A stretch of DNA of 56,883 nucleotides from the NCBI RefSeq assembly GCF_001431625.1, contig NZ_LLXT01000079.1:1-56883 (forward strand), in the 5' to 3' direction. Positions 39,334 to 47,160 of the stretch are shown here, in pieces (positions within the stretch are counted from its first letter, which is position 1; each line of letters opens with the position of its first letter). A program made the translations under genes and the position numbers. The stretch is from Stenotrophomonas geniculata ATCC 19374 = JCM 13324 (GTDB lineage: Bacteria > Pseudomonadota > Gammaproteobacteria > Xanthomonadales > Xanthomonadaceae). The notes beneath the pieces are model-generated. The model made no database searches. It worked only from the letters and a program-made list of their open reading frames with translations, and was not told the origin of the DNA.

Positions 39334-39400
39334 GTAGAGCCGAGCCCATGCTCGGCTGATGCCTCGATTGAAAGGCAGCCGAGCGCGGGCTCGGCTCTAC
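39334..39400. repeat. Inverted pair of SMAG-type REP elements
   Basis: GTAG plus AGCCGAGC-CCAT-GCTCGGCT faces a second copy, AGCCGAGC-GCGG-GCTCGGCT plus CTAC. The pair fills the gap between the cyanophycinase and isoaspartyl peptidase genes and may reduce co-transcription or stabilise the upstream mRNA. Confidence 0.85.
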
Positions 39401-39432
39401 AGCATCCCATGCGTGGCCACAGGATCGCCGGG

Positions 39433-40452
39433 TCACTGGCGGATGACTTCGATCTCGCCGTCGCTGACGTCGGCCACGGCCTGGTAGTCGGCCTCGGCCT
39501 GGAAGTCATCCAGGCGCATGCGGCTGCCGCTGGCGACCACCGTTACCGGCACCGCGTGGAAGCGCAGCGGCTCGCCTTCGACCAGGCGGTCGGCATCGCG
39601 GCCGGGGCTGACCACCCAGACCTTGCCCTCGCCGTCAGCACTGTAGACCTGTGCCTGGCCATCGGGCTCCACGCACAGGGCAGTGTCTTCGTCGACGCCG
39701 ATGCCGACGATGTCGGGGTTGCCACTGTCCTGGGCAGCGCGCGCCACGAACACGATCAGGCGGCCAAGCCGATCGCGCTTGTCGAAGTGGGTGTCGGTGA
39801 CCACGCGCTGCAGGTAGGGCATCTGCAGGAAGCCACTGTCCATGGTCACCGCACTGCCCATCGGGTCGGCCAGCGCACCGGCGGAGGTGATGCTGCCGCC
39901 GTCCATCGCGCCGTAGGCATAGCCACCGAGGATGGCGAGCCCAGCGCTGGTACCGGCAATCGGCTTGCCGGCGCGCACATGGGCGTTGAGCGCGCGGTTG
40001 AGCGCGGTGCCCTTCCAGAAGCGGATGTAGCGGGACTGGTCGCCGCCGGCGATGAAGATGGCATCGGCTGCAGCCACCACGCGCAGCACCGCGGGATCAT
40101 CGGCGCCACGGCGATTGTCGAACACCAGCGTCTGCACTGCGGTGGCCCCGCCGATCTCGCGATACAGGCGGTCCTGCAGTTCGTCACTGCCAGAAGCGCG
40201 CAGGATCAGCACGCGGCCATTGCCAGCCTGCTTCAGCCACCAATGGAAGGCTTCCGGCACCCATTCGCCACCGCCCATCAGCATCATGGCCGGCGCGCGC
40301 GGACCGGGCCGGGGGGCGTCGAGATCCCCGGCTTCGTAGTAGGCGAAACCCGGGCCCTGCAGGTCCTGCGCAAGGGCGGCCAACGGCACGGCCAACACCA
40401 GCAGCGCCAGCCAGGCGAAGGGGGCACGCAGGGTCCAATGGAGGCGTCGCAT
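39433..40452 (-). CDS. Secreted cyanophycinase-like serine peptidase (S51)
   Basis: Peptidase family S51 enzyme that would release beta-Asp-Arg dipeptides from cyanophycin. The 339-residue product has a signal peptide (residues 1 to about 28, ALLVLAVPLAALA-Q), MMLMGGGEW near 58, GGDQSRYIRFW at 136-146 and the nucleophile elbow GTSAG with Ser169. I start at ATG 40452 (MRRLHW) with GGGAG about 7 nt upstream; a TTG six codons earlier is less likely. The export signal suggests use of external polymer (CphE-like) rather than recycling of own reserves; no cphA is present. A LacI-type operator lies 27 bp upstream. Dipeptidase E-like alternatives share GTSAG. Confidence 0.85.
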   Translation of the reverse strand: MRRLHWTLRAPFAWLALLVLAVPLAALAQDLQGPGFAYYEAGDLDAPRPGPRAPAMMLMGGGEWVPEAFHWWLKQAGNGRVLILRASGSDELQDRLYREIGGATAVQTLVFDNRRGADDPAVLRVVAAADAIFIAGGDQSRYIRFWKGTALNRALNAHVRAGKPIAGTSAGLAILGGYAYGAMDGGSITSAGALADPMGSAVTMDSGFLQMPYLQRVVTDTHFDKRDRLGRLIVFVARAAQDSGNPDIVGIGVDEDTALCVEPDGQAQVYSADGEGKVWVVSPGRDADRLVEGEPLRFHAVPVTVVASGSRMRLDDFQAEADYQAVADVSDGEIEVIRQ

Positions 40453-40478
40453 CTTGATCTCCCTGAACAAAATCGACT

Positions 40479-40492
40479 TGCAAGCGTTTTCA
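40479..40492. promoter_or_regulatory. LacI/GalR-family operator candidate
   Basis: TGCAAGCGTTTTCA fits TGNAANCGNTTNCA, the consensus for many LacI/GalR-family regulators, at every fixed position. It lies 27 bp upstream of the cyanophycinase start and 131 bp upstream of the divergent receptor start, so it could control both. No regulator gene is in the window. Confidence 0.55.
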
Positions 40493-40622
40493 CTCTTTGC
40501 CAGATAGGGATCCAGTAGTCAAGGGCATGAAAAAGGCGTTAAATGCGCGCGCCCATTCCGGAAATCTGAATGGGGGACAGGGCCCCTCCTCTGCGGGCCG
40601 GCTTCATTTCCGAGAATTCCTC

Positions 40623-43361
40623 ATGCGTAGAAAGGCGATGGCGTGGTCGATCCAGCTGGCGTTGATGGGCGTGGCTGCTTCCGCGGCGGCCCAGGCACCG
40701 GCTTCCTCTTCGGTTCAACAACTGGACGCGGTGCAGGTCACCGGTTCGCGCATTCCGCGCGCCCAGGTCGAAGGCCCCGCCCCGATCACGGTGATCAGCG
40801 CCGAGCAGATCCGCTCCAGCGGCTTTACCACCGTGCCGGACGTGCTGCGCGCGATGACCCAGAACGGGGGGGAGACCCAGAGCCAGCAGTCCTCCAGTGG
40901 CGCTGACTTCTCGCCGGGCGCCCAGCAGGTGGACCTGCGCGGCCTGGGCCCGAATCACACGCTGGTGCTGGTCAATGGCCGCCGCATCGCCGACTTCCCA
41001 ATGCCGTTCAAGGGCCGCAGCAACTTCACCGATGTCTCCAACATCCCGTTGGGGATGATCGAGCGCATCGAAGTGCTGACCGGCAGCGCCTCGGCCATCT
41101 ACGGCTCGGACGCGATCGCCGGCGTGGTCAACTTCATCCTGAAGAAGAAGGCCGACGGCACCACGATCGACATGCGCATGGGCACCACCAGCGAAGGCGG
41201 TGGCGACTCGTTCGACATGAGCCTGGCCAGCGGTTTCAGCCGCGGCAATTTCAACGCGGTGTACAGCGTCGAGCTGCAGTCACAGAGCCCGCTGTGGGCG
41301 TACGAGCGCGACATCCAGGATTCGACCCAGGACGGCCCCACCGAGGGCTCGCGCATCGCCCGCCGCGCTTACCTGCGCACGGACTACAACGACGACTACC
41401 TGGATCCGGGTACGGCCACGTGCGAAGCGCTGGCCGGGCAGAACCAGGGCAGCACCTACCGCGCGTACCGCCCGCGCTACGGCTACTACTGCGGCAGCGA
41501 CAGCTCGATCGGCTACGGCACCATCCTCAGCAAGCGTCGCGGCGCCAATGGCTACGCTTCGCTCAGCTACGACTTCGACAACGGCCAGCAGTGGTTCGCC
41601 GATGTGCAGCTGGGCTACCACACGATGTCGCTGATGCGCGACGTCACCAAGTGGGGCCGCATGGACGCCAATGGCGATGAGTCGGGCTATTTCAACAACC
41701 AGGCCACCGGCGAGATCGAGTTCTGGCAGCGCCAGTTCTCCCCCGAGGAAATGGGTGGCCTGCGCAATGCGATGGTGCGCAGCACGCAGAAGACCTTCAG
41801 CGTGACTACCGGCTTCAAGGGCAATCTGGCCGGCAACTGGGACTACGAGGCAGCATTGAGCCATTCGCAGTACCAGTCGCGGATCAGCTGGGCACAGATC
41901 ATCGCCGCCAAGGCCAATGACCTGTTCCTGGGCCCGCAGCTGGGCGTGGACGACGACGGTTTCCCGATCTACAACGCCGATCCGTCACGCCTGTACCGGC
42001 CACTGACCCGCGCCGAGTACGACTCGATCGCGGCGCGTACCACTTACACCCCGAAGTCGCGCACCGAGACCGCCGCGTTCACGCTGACCAATTCCGCGCT
42101 GTTCGGCCTGCCGGGCGGTGACGCCGGCTTCGCCGCGACCGTGGAAGTGGGCCAGCAGGCGTACTCGCTGAATCCCGATCCGCTGGCGACCCAGTACTAC
42201 TACTACAGCTGGAAGGATTCGGACGGCAACGGTTCGCGCAACCGCTGGGCCACGGCGGCCGAGCTGCGCATGCCGCTGCACGAGACGGTCAACCTGAGCG
42301 TGGCCGGCCGCTACGACCAGTACCGCTATTCGGGCCACACCATCGGCAAGGCCACCTGGAGCGGCGGCCTGGAATGGCGCCCGATCGATACCCTGCTGGT
42401 GCGCGGCTCCTACGGCACCGCATTCCGTGCACCGGACCTGCACTACGTGTTTGCCGGACCGGGCAACGACGAGACCAGCGCCGAGGACCTGTACACCTGC
42501 CGCCTCGAGGAAGCCAGCGACTGTTCCGATTACGAGCGCAACCTGATCCGCAGCCGCACCGGCAACCGCCAGCTCGACCCGGAAACCAGCACCTCGTGGA
42601 GCGCCGGCTTTGTCTGGTCGCCGGCGATCGGCCTGGACCTGTCGGTGGACTGGTTCGACATCGACATGCGCAAGCAGGTGCAGGACATGGACGTGCGCAC
42701 GATACTGGCCAGTGAAGCGAACTGCCGCCTGGGTACTGCCGAAATCAACTCGCCGACCTGCGTGGACGCGCTCGACCGCATCACCCGCACCAGTGATGGC
42801 CGCCTGTACGGCGTACGCGTCGCCCCGATCAACGTCGCCCGCGAGTCGACCTCCGGCATCGACGTCGGCCTGCGCTACCGCCTGCAGACCGGCATTGGTG
42901 ATTTCATCCTCAACGGCACCCACACCTGGGTGAAGAAGCACGATTTCCAGCGCTACCCCGGTGACCCCGTCGAAGATCAGTTCGCGGTCAACAGCGGTTT
43001 CGATATTCCGCGCACCAAGACCAGCCTGAGCGTGACCTGGGAGAAGGACGCGTGGTCGGCCACGGTCTATGGCTCGCGCCTGGGCAAGCTGCCGACATCG
43101 GACAGCTACGACCAGATCTTCGAGTGGGAAAGCGGCGACAGCCCGTACATCAAGGCGACCTACCGCTACAACGCGTCGCTGCAGTACCGCTTCGACGACC
43201 ACGCGCGCCTGTCGCTGTCGGTGGTGAACGTCTTCAACAAGATGCCGCCGAAGGACGCCACCTACACCGCGTATCCGTATTACGACGTGTCCTGGTTCGA
43301 CAGCGTCGGCCGCACCATCAACCTGCAGTACACCCACAAGTTCGGTGGCAGCGCATTGTAA
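40623..43361 (+). CDS. TonB-dependent outer membrane receptor, cyanophycin locus
   Basis: A 912-residue TonB-dependent transporter. The signal peptide is residues 1 to about 25 (MRRKAMAWSIQLALMGVAASA to AQA). A TonB-box-like DAVQVTGSRI follows, then the plug (PITVISAEQIRSSGF..., VDLRGLGPNHTLVLVNGRR, GSASAIYGSDAIAGVVNF) and a large barrel. Its predicted surface loops hold Cys pairs such as CEALAGQ...GYYCGS and TCRLEEASDC. The VTGSRI type of plug is common in Xanthomonadaceae receptors for sugars or peptides. I start at ATG 40623, since the longer frame would bury the signal peptide. It is divergent from the cyanophycinase, so the likely ligand is a cyanophycin-derived peptide; this is inferred. 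Confidence 0.9.
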   Translation: MRRKAMAWSIQLALMGVAASAAAQAPASSSVQQLDAVQVTGSRIPRAQVEGPAPITVISAEQIRSSGFTTVPDVLRAMTQNGGETQSQQSSSGADFSPGAQQVDLRGLGPNHTLVLVNGRRIADFPMPFKGRSNFTDVSNIPLGMIERIEVLTGSASAIYGSDAIAGVVNFILKKKADGTTIDMRMGTTSEGGGDSFDMSLASGFSRGNFNAVYSVELQSQSPLWAYERDIQDSTQDGPTEGSRIARRAYLRTDYNDDYLDPGTATCEALAGQNQGSTYRAYRPRYGYYCGSDSSIGYGTILSKRRGANGYASLSYDFDNGQQWFADVQLGYHTMSLMRDVTKWGRMDANGDESGYFNNQATGEIEFWQRQFSPEEMGGLRNAMVRSTQKTFSVTTGFKGNLAGNWDYEAALSHSQYQSRISWAQIIAAKANDLFLGPQLGVDDDGFPIYNADPSRLYRPLTRAEYDSIAARTTYTPKSRTETAAFTLTNSALFGLPGGDAGFAATVEVGQQAYSLNPDPLATQYYYYSWKDSDGNGSRNRWATAAELRMPLHETVNLSVAGRYDQYRYSGHTIGKATWSGGLEWRPIDTLLVRGSYGTAFRAPDLHYVFAGPGNDETSAEDLYTCRLEEASDCSDYERNLIRSRTGNRQLDPETSTSWSAGFVWSPAIGLDLSVDWFDIDMRKQVQDMDVRTILASEANCRLGTAEINSPTCVDALDRITRTSDGRLYGVRVAPINVARESTSGIDVGLRYRLQTGIGDFILNGTHTWVKKHDFQRYPGDPVEDQFAVNSGFDIPRTKTSLSVTWEKDAWSATVYGSRLGKLPTSDSYDQIFEWESGDSPYIKATYRYNASLQYRFDDHARLSLSVVNVFNKMPPKDATYTAYPYYDVSWFDSVGRTINLQYTHKFGGSAL

Positions 43362-43389
43362 GCGCGGTTACGCAGGACGTGGACGACGG

Positions 43390-43417
43390 GGCCCGCCATT
43401 GGCGGGCCTTGTTGTTT
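43390..43417 (+). terminator. Terminator after the receptor gene
   Basis: GGCCCGCC-ATT-GGCGGGCC is followed by TTGTTGTTT, 28 bp past the receptor stop: a standard rho-independent terminator. Confidence 0.85.
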
Positions 43418-43432
43418 GGGAACCTGGCTCTG

Positions 43433-43491
43433 GTAGATGCCCACCTTGGTGGACACCGATATGCCAAGCGCCCACCAAGGCGGGCGACTAC
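43433..43491. repeat. Inverted pair of SMAG-type REP elements
   Basis: GTAG with a CCCACCTTGGTGG-type hairpin faces a second hairpin, CGCCCACCAAGGCGGGCG, that ends in CTAC. It lies at the left border of the triple repeat. Confidence 0.75.
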
Positions 43492-43507
43492 CAGAGCGGG
43501 CCACGCG

Positions 43508-43915
43508 GGTTTTCCACACCGCACGTGGAAAGCGATGGGAACTTGGTGTGGACAAGTGGGCGCGATCCTTGTCTCACAGGCATTTCCGGGCGTGGTGATT
43601 TTTTGTCCATGCCCTTCGATCGTTTTCCACACCGGACGTGGAGAGCAATGGGAACTAGGTGTGGACAAGTGGCTGTGAGTGTTGCCACGCAGGCGTTTGG
43701 AAGCGTGGCGAATATTTATCCACGCTCCGCGGACAAGCCCTGCAGAACCGAGCCCATGCTCGGCTCCGGCCGGCATCAGCCGATGCATGGGCTCCGCTCT
43801 ACAGCGGCACACCGGGTTTTCCACACCGCGCGTGGAAAGTGGTGGGGGTTTGGTGTGGACAAGTGAGCGCGAGACTTGCCGCGCAAGCGTTTCAAAGCAT
43901 GGTCATTTTTTCGCC
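43508..43915 (+). repeat. Three copies of an unrecognised ~100-bp repeat rich in DnaA-box-like words
   Basis: Three units start with TTTTCCACACC at 43510, 43623 and 43817. Each continues with CACGTGGAAAG-like, TGGG, GGTGTGGACAAGTG, a TTG...CGCA-GC-TTT segment and ends near a CGTGG...ATTTTTT-like stretch. Within a unit TTTCCAC pairs with GTGGAAA, and TCCACACC pairs with GGTGTGGA, so two alternative stems are possible. TTTTCCACA fits the DnaA-box pattern TTWTNCACA, and the reverse of GTGTGGACAAG gives TTGTCCACA with one mismatch. Unit 2 also carries TTATCCACG (43716-43724). Spacing is 113 and 194 bp, the extra 81 bp covering a SMAG-like insert. There is no coding content. Confidence 0.75.
43742..43802. 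repeat. SMAG-like element inside the triple repeat
   Basis: The hairpin CCGAGCCCATGCTCGG (43748-43763) and a second arm ending CTAC at 43799-43802 lie between units 2 and 3 of the array and account for most of the extra spacing there. Confidence 0.7.
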
Positions 43916-43935
43916 AGCCACCGGCGGCGGTGCCA

Positions 43936-43966
43936 GAAACGCGAACGCCCCGCACAAGGCGGGGCG
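43936..43966 (-). terminator. Terminator after ychF
   Basis: CGCCCCGC-ACAAG-GCGGGGCG (43946-43966) is followed on the minus strand by TTCGCGTTTC, 27 bp past the ychF stop. Confidence 0.7.
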
Positions 43967-43992
43967 TCCGGGGTCGATCCGATGCCGCTGGA

Positions 43993-45084
43993 TCAGACGT
44001 TGAAGCGGAAGTGCAGGATGTCGCCTTCCTGCACGCGGTACTCCTTGCCTTCCAGGCGCAGGCGACCGGCTTCCTTGGCACCGGCTTCGCCCTTGTACTT
44101 GATGAAGTCGTCATACGCGATGGTTTCGGCGCGGATGAAGCCCTTCTCGAAGTCGGTGTGGATGACCGCGGCGGCCTGCGGGGCGGTAGCGCCCTTGCGC
44201 ACGGTCCACGCACGGACTTCCTTCACGCCCGCAGTGAAGTAGGTCTGCAGGCCCAGCAGGCTGTAGGCCGCGTTGATCACGCGGTTCAGGCCCGGCTCGC
44301 TCAGGCCCAGATCGGCCAGGAAGGTATCGCGGTCTTCGTCGTCGAGCTGGGACAGCTCTTCCTCGATCGCGGCCGACACCGGCACCACCTGCGCGCCTTC
44401 GGCGGCGGCATGCGCGCGCACGGCTTCCAGGTGCGGGTTGTTCTCGAAACCGTCTTCCAGCACGTTGGCGATGTACATCACCGGCTTCAGGGTCAGCAGG
44501 AACAGGTCGCGTACCAGCGCCTTTTCTTCATCATCCAGGCCGACCGAACGACCAGCCTTGCCGTCGGACAGTGCCGCCTGCAGCTTGGCCAGCACCGGCT
44601 TGCGCGCCGCTGCGTCCTTGTCGCCGCCCTTGGCTGCACGCTCGGCACGGTTCAGCGCCTTCTCGACGCTGTCCAGGTCGGCCAGCGCCAGCTCGGTATC
44701 GATGGTTTCGATGTCCGAGATCGGGTCGACCTTGCCGGCGACGTGCACAATGTCACCGTGCTCGAAGCAGCGCACCACGTGGGTGATGGCATCGACTTCG
44801 CGGATGTGCGCCAGGAACTTGTTGCCCAGGCCTTCACCGCTGGCGGCACCGGCCACCAGGCCGGCGATGTCGACGAACTCGACCGCGGTCGGGATGACCT
44901 TCTGCGGGTTGATGATGCCCGCCAGCTCGTTCAGGCGCGGATCCGGCACCGGCACGATGCCGACGTTCGGCTCGATGGTGCAGAACGGGAAGTTCGCCGC
45001 GGCGATACCCGCCTTGGTCAGCGCATTGAACAGGGTCGACTTGCCGACGTTGGGCAGGCCGACGATGCCGCATTTGATACCCAT
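43993..45084 (-). CDS. ychF: Redox-responsive P-loop ATPase/GTPase YchF (OLA1 family)
   Basis: Ribosome-associated P-loop protein of the Obg-like family that prefers ATP and takes part in stress responses. The 363-residue product starts [20 protein letters not shown] with the P-loop, then [30 protein letters not shown], the modified G4 region ([12 protein letters not shown], no NKxD) and the C-terminal TGS domain ending [12 protein letters not shown] start at ATG 45084; the frame stays open 15 codons upstream without support. In this family it is usually next to pth, but here a foreign-looking gene lies between them. Confidence 0.96.
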   Translation of the reverse strand: MGIKCGIVGLPNVGKSTLFNALTKAGIAAANFPFCTIEPNVGIVPVPDPRLNELAGIINPQKVIPTAVEFVDIAGLVAGAASGEGLGNKFLAHIREVDAITHVVRCFEHGDIVHVAGKVDPISDIETIDTELALADLDSVEKALNRAERAAKGGDKDAAARKPVLAKLQAALSDGKAGRSVGLDDEEKALVRDLFLLTLKPVMYIANVLEDGFENNPHLEAVRAHAAAEGAQVVPVSAAIEEELSQLDDEDRDTFLADLGLSEPGLNRVINAAYSLLGLQTYFTAGVKEVRAWTVRKGATAPQAAAVIHTDFEKGFIRAETIAYDDFIKYKGEAGAKEAGRLRLEGKEYRVQEGDILHFRFNV

Positions 45085-45182
45085 GGGTTGAATCCGGGTT
45101 TGAGTGTAAGTGGATGATTCGGGATTCAAGGCTCGCCTGCGGGCATGCCCTCAATCCCCAATCGTCCTTCCAGTAGCCCGCG

Positions 45183-45803
45183 CTAGAACGCGGCGTACAA
45201 CCTGTGATGTTCTGCGTACGCTTTCAGCAGTTCTTCCAGCTTGCCGTCATCGACCAGCGCATAGAATCGCCCATCCAGCGCATCAAGTGCTGTTTCGACT
45301 TCATCGTCGAGCCACCCGTCAGCACGATAGATCTGCAGGCGCCTCTGCGCATGATGATCTTCCATAGCCTCATTGCCAAACAGTAGCTGCTGGGCCGCGA
45401 GCACGATGTCTCGCACGTCAAGCTGCTGCATCTCCCCAAGCCCTGCAAGCGCTTCAGCAATGTAGGCGCCAGCAGAATTGAGGAAATAGGCATCAAGCCC
45501 TCCACGATAGACATCATTGATGAGCGCGTTGATCGCAAAGTAACGCTGATCCTGCACTGACAGTCCGGCAAATCCACAACCGTTCCCGTGGACCTGTTCG
45601 ATCAACCAATGCCAATGCCGCCCCTCTGCAGATTCCCCGAAACGCTTGCGCTCTTCGCGAATATGCCGATCTCGTGCTTTCGCCATTTCCATGCTTTGCC
45701 GCGTGCCATTCCGGCACGGCATGCAGAGCCCATCGTTCCGGGCCGCCGTCGCCAGCAGGATCATGGCGCCACACACGGTGCAGGGAATACGCGGGTCAGT
45801 CAT
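45183..45803 (-). CDS. DUF4375-like hypothetical protein with N-terminal zinc-ribbon-like cysteines
   Basis: A 206-residue protein of unknown function. The N-terminus has CTVC (residues 8-11) and CMPC (27-30), which could bind zinc. Residues of about 65-190 resemble the DMP19/DUF4375 domain (FAINALINDVYRGGLDAYFLNSAG as guide). Bases 45361-45540 count to 55% G+C, visibly lower than neighbours such as 45961-46020 at 75%. It sits between ychF and pth, which are usually adjacent, so it looks like an insertion. It ends 3 bp before the pth stop on the same strand. The DUF assignment is from memory of the motif; some relatives occur as immunity-type proteins, but no toxin is seen. Confidence 0.75.
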   Translation of the reverse strand: MTDPRIPCTVCGAMILLATAARNDGLCMPCRNGTRQSMEMAKARDRHIREERKRFGESAEGRHWHWLIEQVHGNGCGFAGLSVQDQRYFAINALINDVYRGGLDAYFLNSAGAYIAEALAGLGEMQQLDVRDIVLAAQQLLFGNEAMEDHHAQRRLQIYRADGWLDDEVETALDALDGRFYALVDDGKLEELLKAYAEHHRLYAAF

Positions 45804-45805
45804 GG

Positions 45806-46384
45806 TCAGCGCGGGGTATGCAGCCGCTTCATCGCTTCGCTGAAATCGCCCTGCACCGCCAGCGGCATCACGTCGATCGCATCATCGATGGCGCGCGCGA
45901 TCAGCACGTCGTCGTCCTTCGACGGGCGCCCCAGCACCCAACCCACCACGCGGTCCTTGTGGCCGGGATGGCCGATGCCCACGCGCAGGCGATGGAACCT
46001 GCCGTGGCCGAGCAGGCGGATGGTGTCACGCAGGCCGTTCTGACCACCGTGGCCACCGTCGAACTTCAGCCGCGCCACACCGGGCGCCAGGTCCAGTTCG
46101 TCATGGGCCAGCAGGGTCTCTTCCGGCTCGATCTTCCAGAACCGCTGCGCGGCGGTGACCGACTTGCCGCTGAGGTTCATGAAGGTGGCGGGCTTGAGCA
46201 GCCACACCGTCTGCCCGGCGATCTCGACCTTGGCGGTCTCGCCGAACAGCTTGCTGTCCACATTCCATCGCGCACCGGCTTTTTCCGCCAGGGCCTCAAC
46301 GAAATGAAACCCGGCATTGTGCCGGGTCCGGGCGTGTTCCGATCCGGGGTTGCCCAGACCGACGATCAGTCGCAGTCCTGCCAT
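45806..46384 (-). CDS. pth: Peptidyl-tRNA hydrolase
   Basis: Releases tRNA from peptidyl-tRNA dropped by ribosomes. The 192-residue product starts MAGLRLIVGLGNPGSEHART, has catalytic His22 in RHNAGFHFVE, the LLKPATFMNLSGKSV and LLAHDELDLAPGVAR motifs with the catalytic Asp, and GGHGGQNGLRDT. Length is normal. It follows rplY by 48 bp. Confidence 0.97.
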   Translation of the reverse strand: MAGLRLIVGLGNPGSEHARTRHNAGFHFVEALAEKAGARWNVDSKLFGETAKVEIAGQTVWLLKPATFMNLSGKSVTAAQRFWKIEPEETLLAHDELDLAPGVARLKFDGGHGGQNGLRDTIRLLGHGRFHRLRVGIGHPGHKDRVVGWVLGRPSKDDDVLIARAIDDAIDVMPLAVQGDFSEAMKRLHTPR

Positions 46385-46432
46385 GGTTCCTTCCAGTACG
46401 GTGCCTGCCCGGAGGCAGGCACCGTAACGGTA

Positions 46433-47050
46433 TTACTCGGCGGCAGCCGCTTCTTCGTCAGCCTCGTCGGCCTTGCCGGCCTTGGCGGTGACGATGGCGT
46501 CGTCGTGGTCCTTGCCCAGCGCCAGGGCCGGGATTTCCACGCCCTTCGGCAGCTTGATGTTGGACAGGTACACCACGTCACCGGCCTTCAGCTCACCCAG
46601 GTCGACTTCGATCGACTCCGGCAGGTCCTTCGGCAGGCAGGTGATGGTCACTTCCTTCAGTTCGTGGGTGACCACGACGTCGGCAGCCTTGCCGGCCGGC
46701 GAGGTGTCTTCGTTGACGAAGTGCAGCGGGACCGAAGCGGTCAGGGCTTCGTTCTCGTTCACGCGCTGGAAGTCCAGGTGCATGATCAGCTGCTTGTACG
46801 GGTGGCGCTGCATGTCACGCAGCAGGACCTTCTGCACCTGGCCGTCCAGGTTCAGGTCCAGGATCGAGGCATAGAACCACTCGTTCTGCTGGGCCAGCCA
46901 GATTTCGTTGTGGTCCAGGCTGATGGCGACCGGCTCGGCGTTGCCGCCGTACACGATGGCCGGGATCACACCGGCGTGACGCAGGCGGCGGCTCGCACCC
47001 TTACGCTGCAGTTCACGCTTGGTGACCTTGATTTCATGGGTCTTCGACAT
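46433..47050 (-). CDS. rplY: 50S ribosomal protein L25 / general stress protein Ctc
   Basis: 5S rRNA-binding protein. The 205-residue product is the long form, with an N-terminal L25 domain (MSKTHEIKVTKRELQRKGAS, RLRHAGVIPAIVYGG) and a C-terminal TL5/Ctc domain (LPKDLPESIEVDLGELKAGD) ending in an acidic, Ala-rich tail. It lies 110 bp after prs and before pth. Confidence 0.97.
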   Translation of the reverse strand: MSKTHEIKVTKRELQRKGASRRLRHAGVIPAIVYGGNAEPVAISLDHNEIWLAQQNEWFYASILDLNLDGQVQKVLLRDMQRHPYKQLIMHLDFQRVNENEALTASVPLHFVNEDTSPAGKAADVVVTHELKEVTITCLPKDLPESIEVDLGELKAGDVVYLSNIKLPKGVEIPALALGKDHDDAIVTAKAGKADEADEEAAAAE

Positions 47051-47130
47051 TTTCGACTACTCAGGTTGTTGCCGCGCCCTGCGGCGTGGCGGTTGAAGAT
47101 GCTTCCGCGACCAGAAGCACCCGGGGTATG

Positions 47131-47152
47131 TCCCTGCCGTTGCCGGCAGGGA
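47131..47152 (-). terminator. Hairpin after prs
   Basis: TCCCTGCCG-TTGC-CGGCAGGGA, a perfect 9-bp stem, lies 8 bp past the prs stop. It has no U-run on the minus strand, so it may only attenuate transcription into rplY. Confidence 0.5.
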
Positions 47153-47160
47153 CGAAAAAC

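Noticed and set aside
43508..43915. Chromosomal origin of replication
   Set aside because: DnaA-box-like words are present, but there is no dnaA, dnaN, gyrB or rpmH nearby and no clear AT-rich unwinding region. A binding or titration site is the most that can be suggested.
43508..43915. CRISPR array
   Set aside because: Only three units of about 100 bp with degenerate sequence and no uniform repeat and spacer lengths; no cas genes.
43362..43992. Small reading frames in the gap after the second receptor
   Set aside because: They run through the repeats and hairpins, lack ribosome-binding sites and resemble nothing known.
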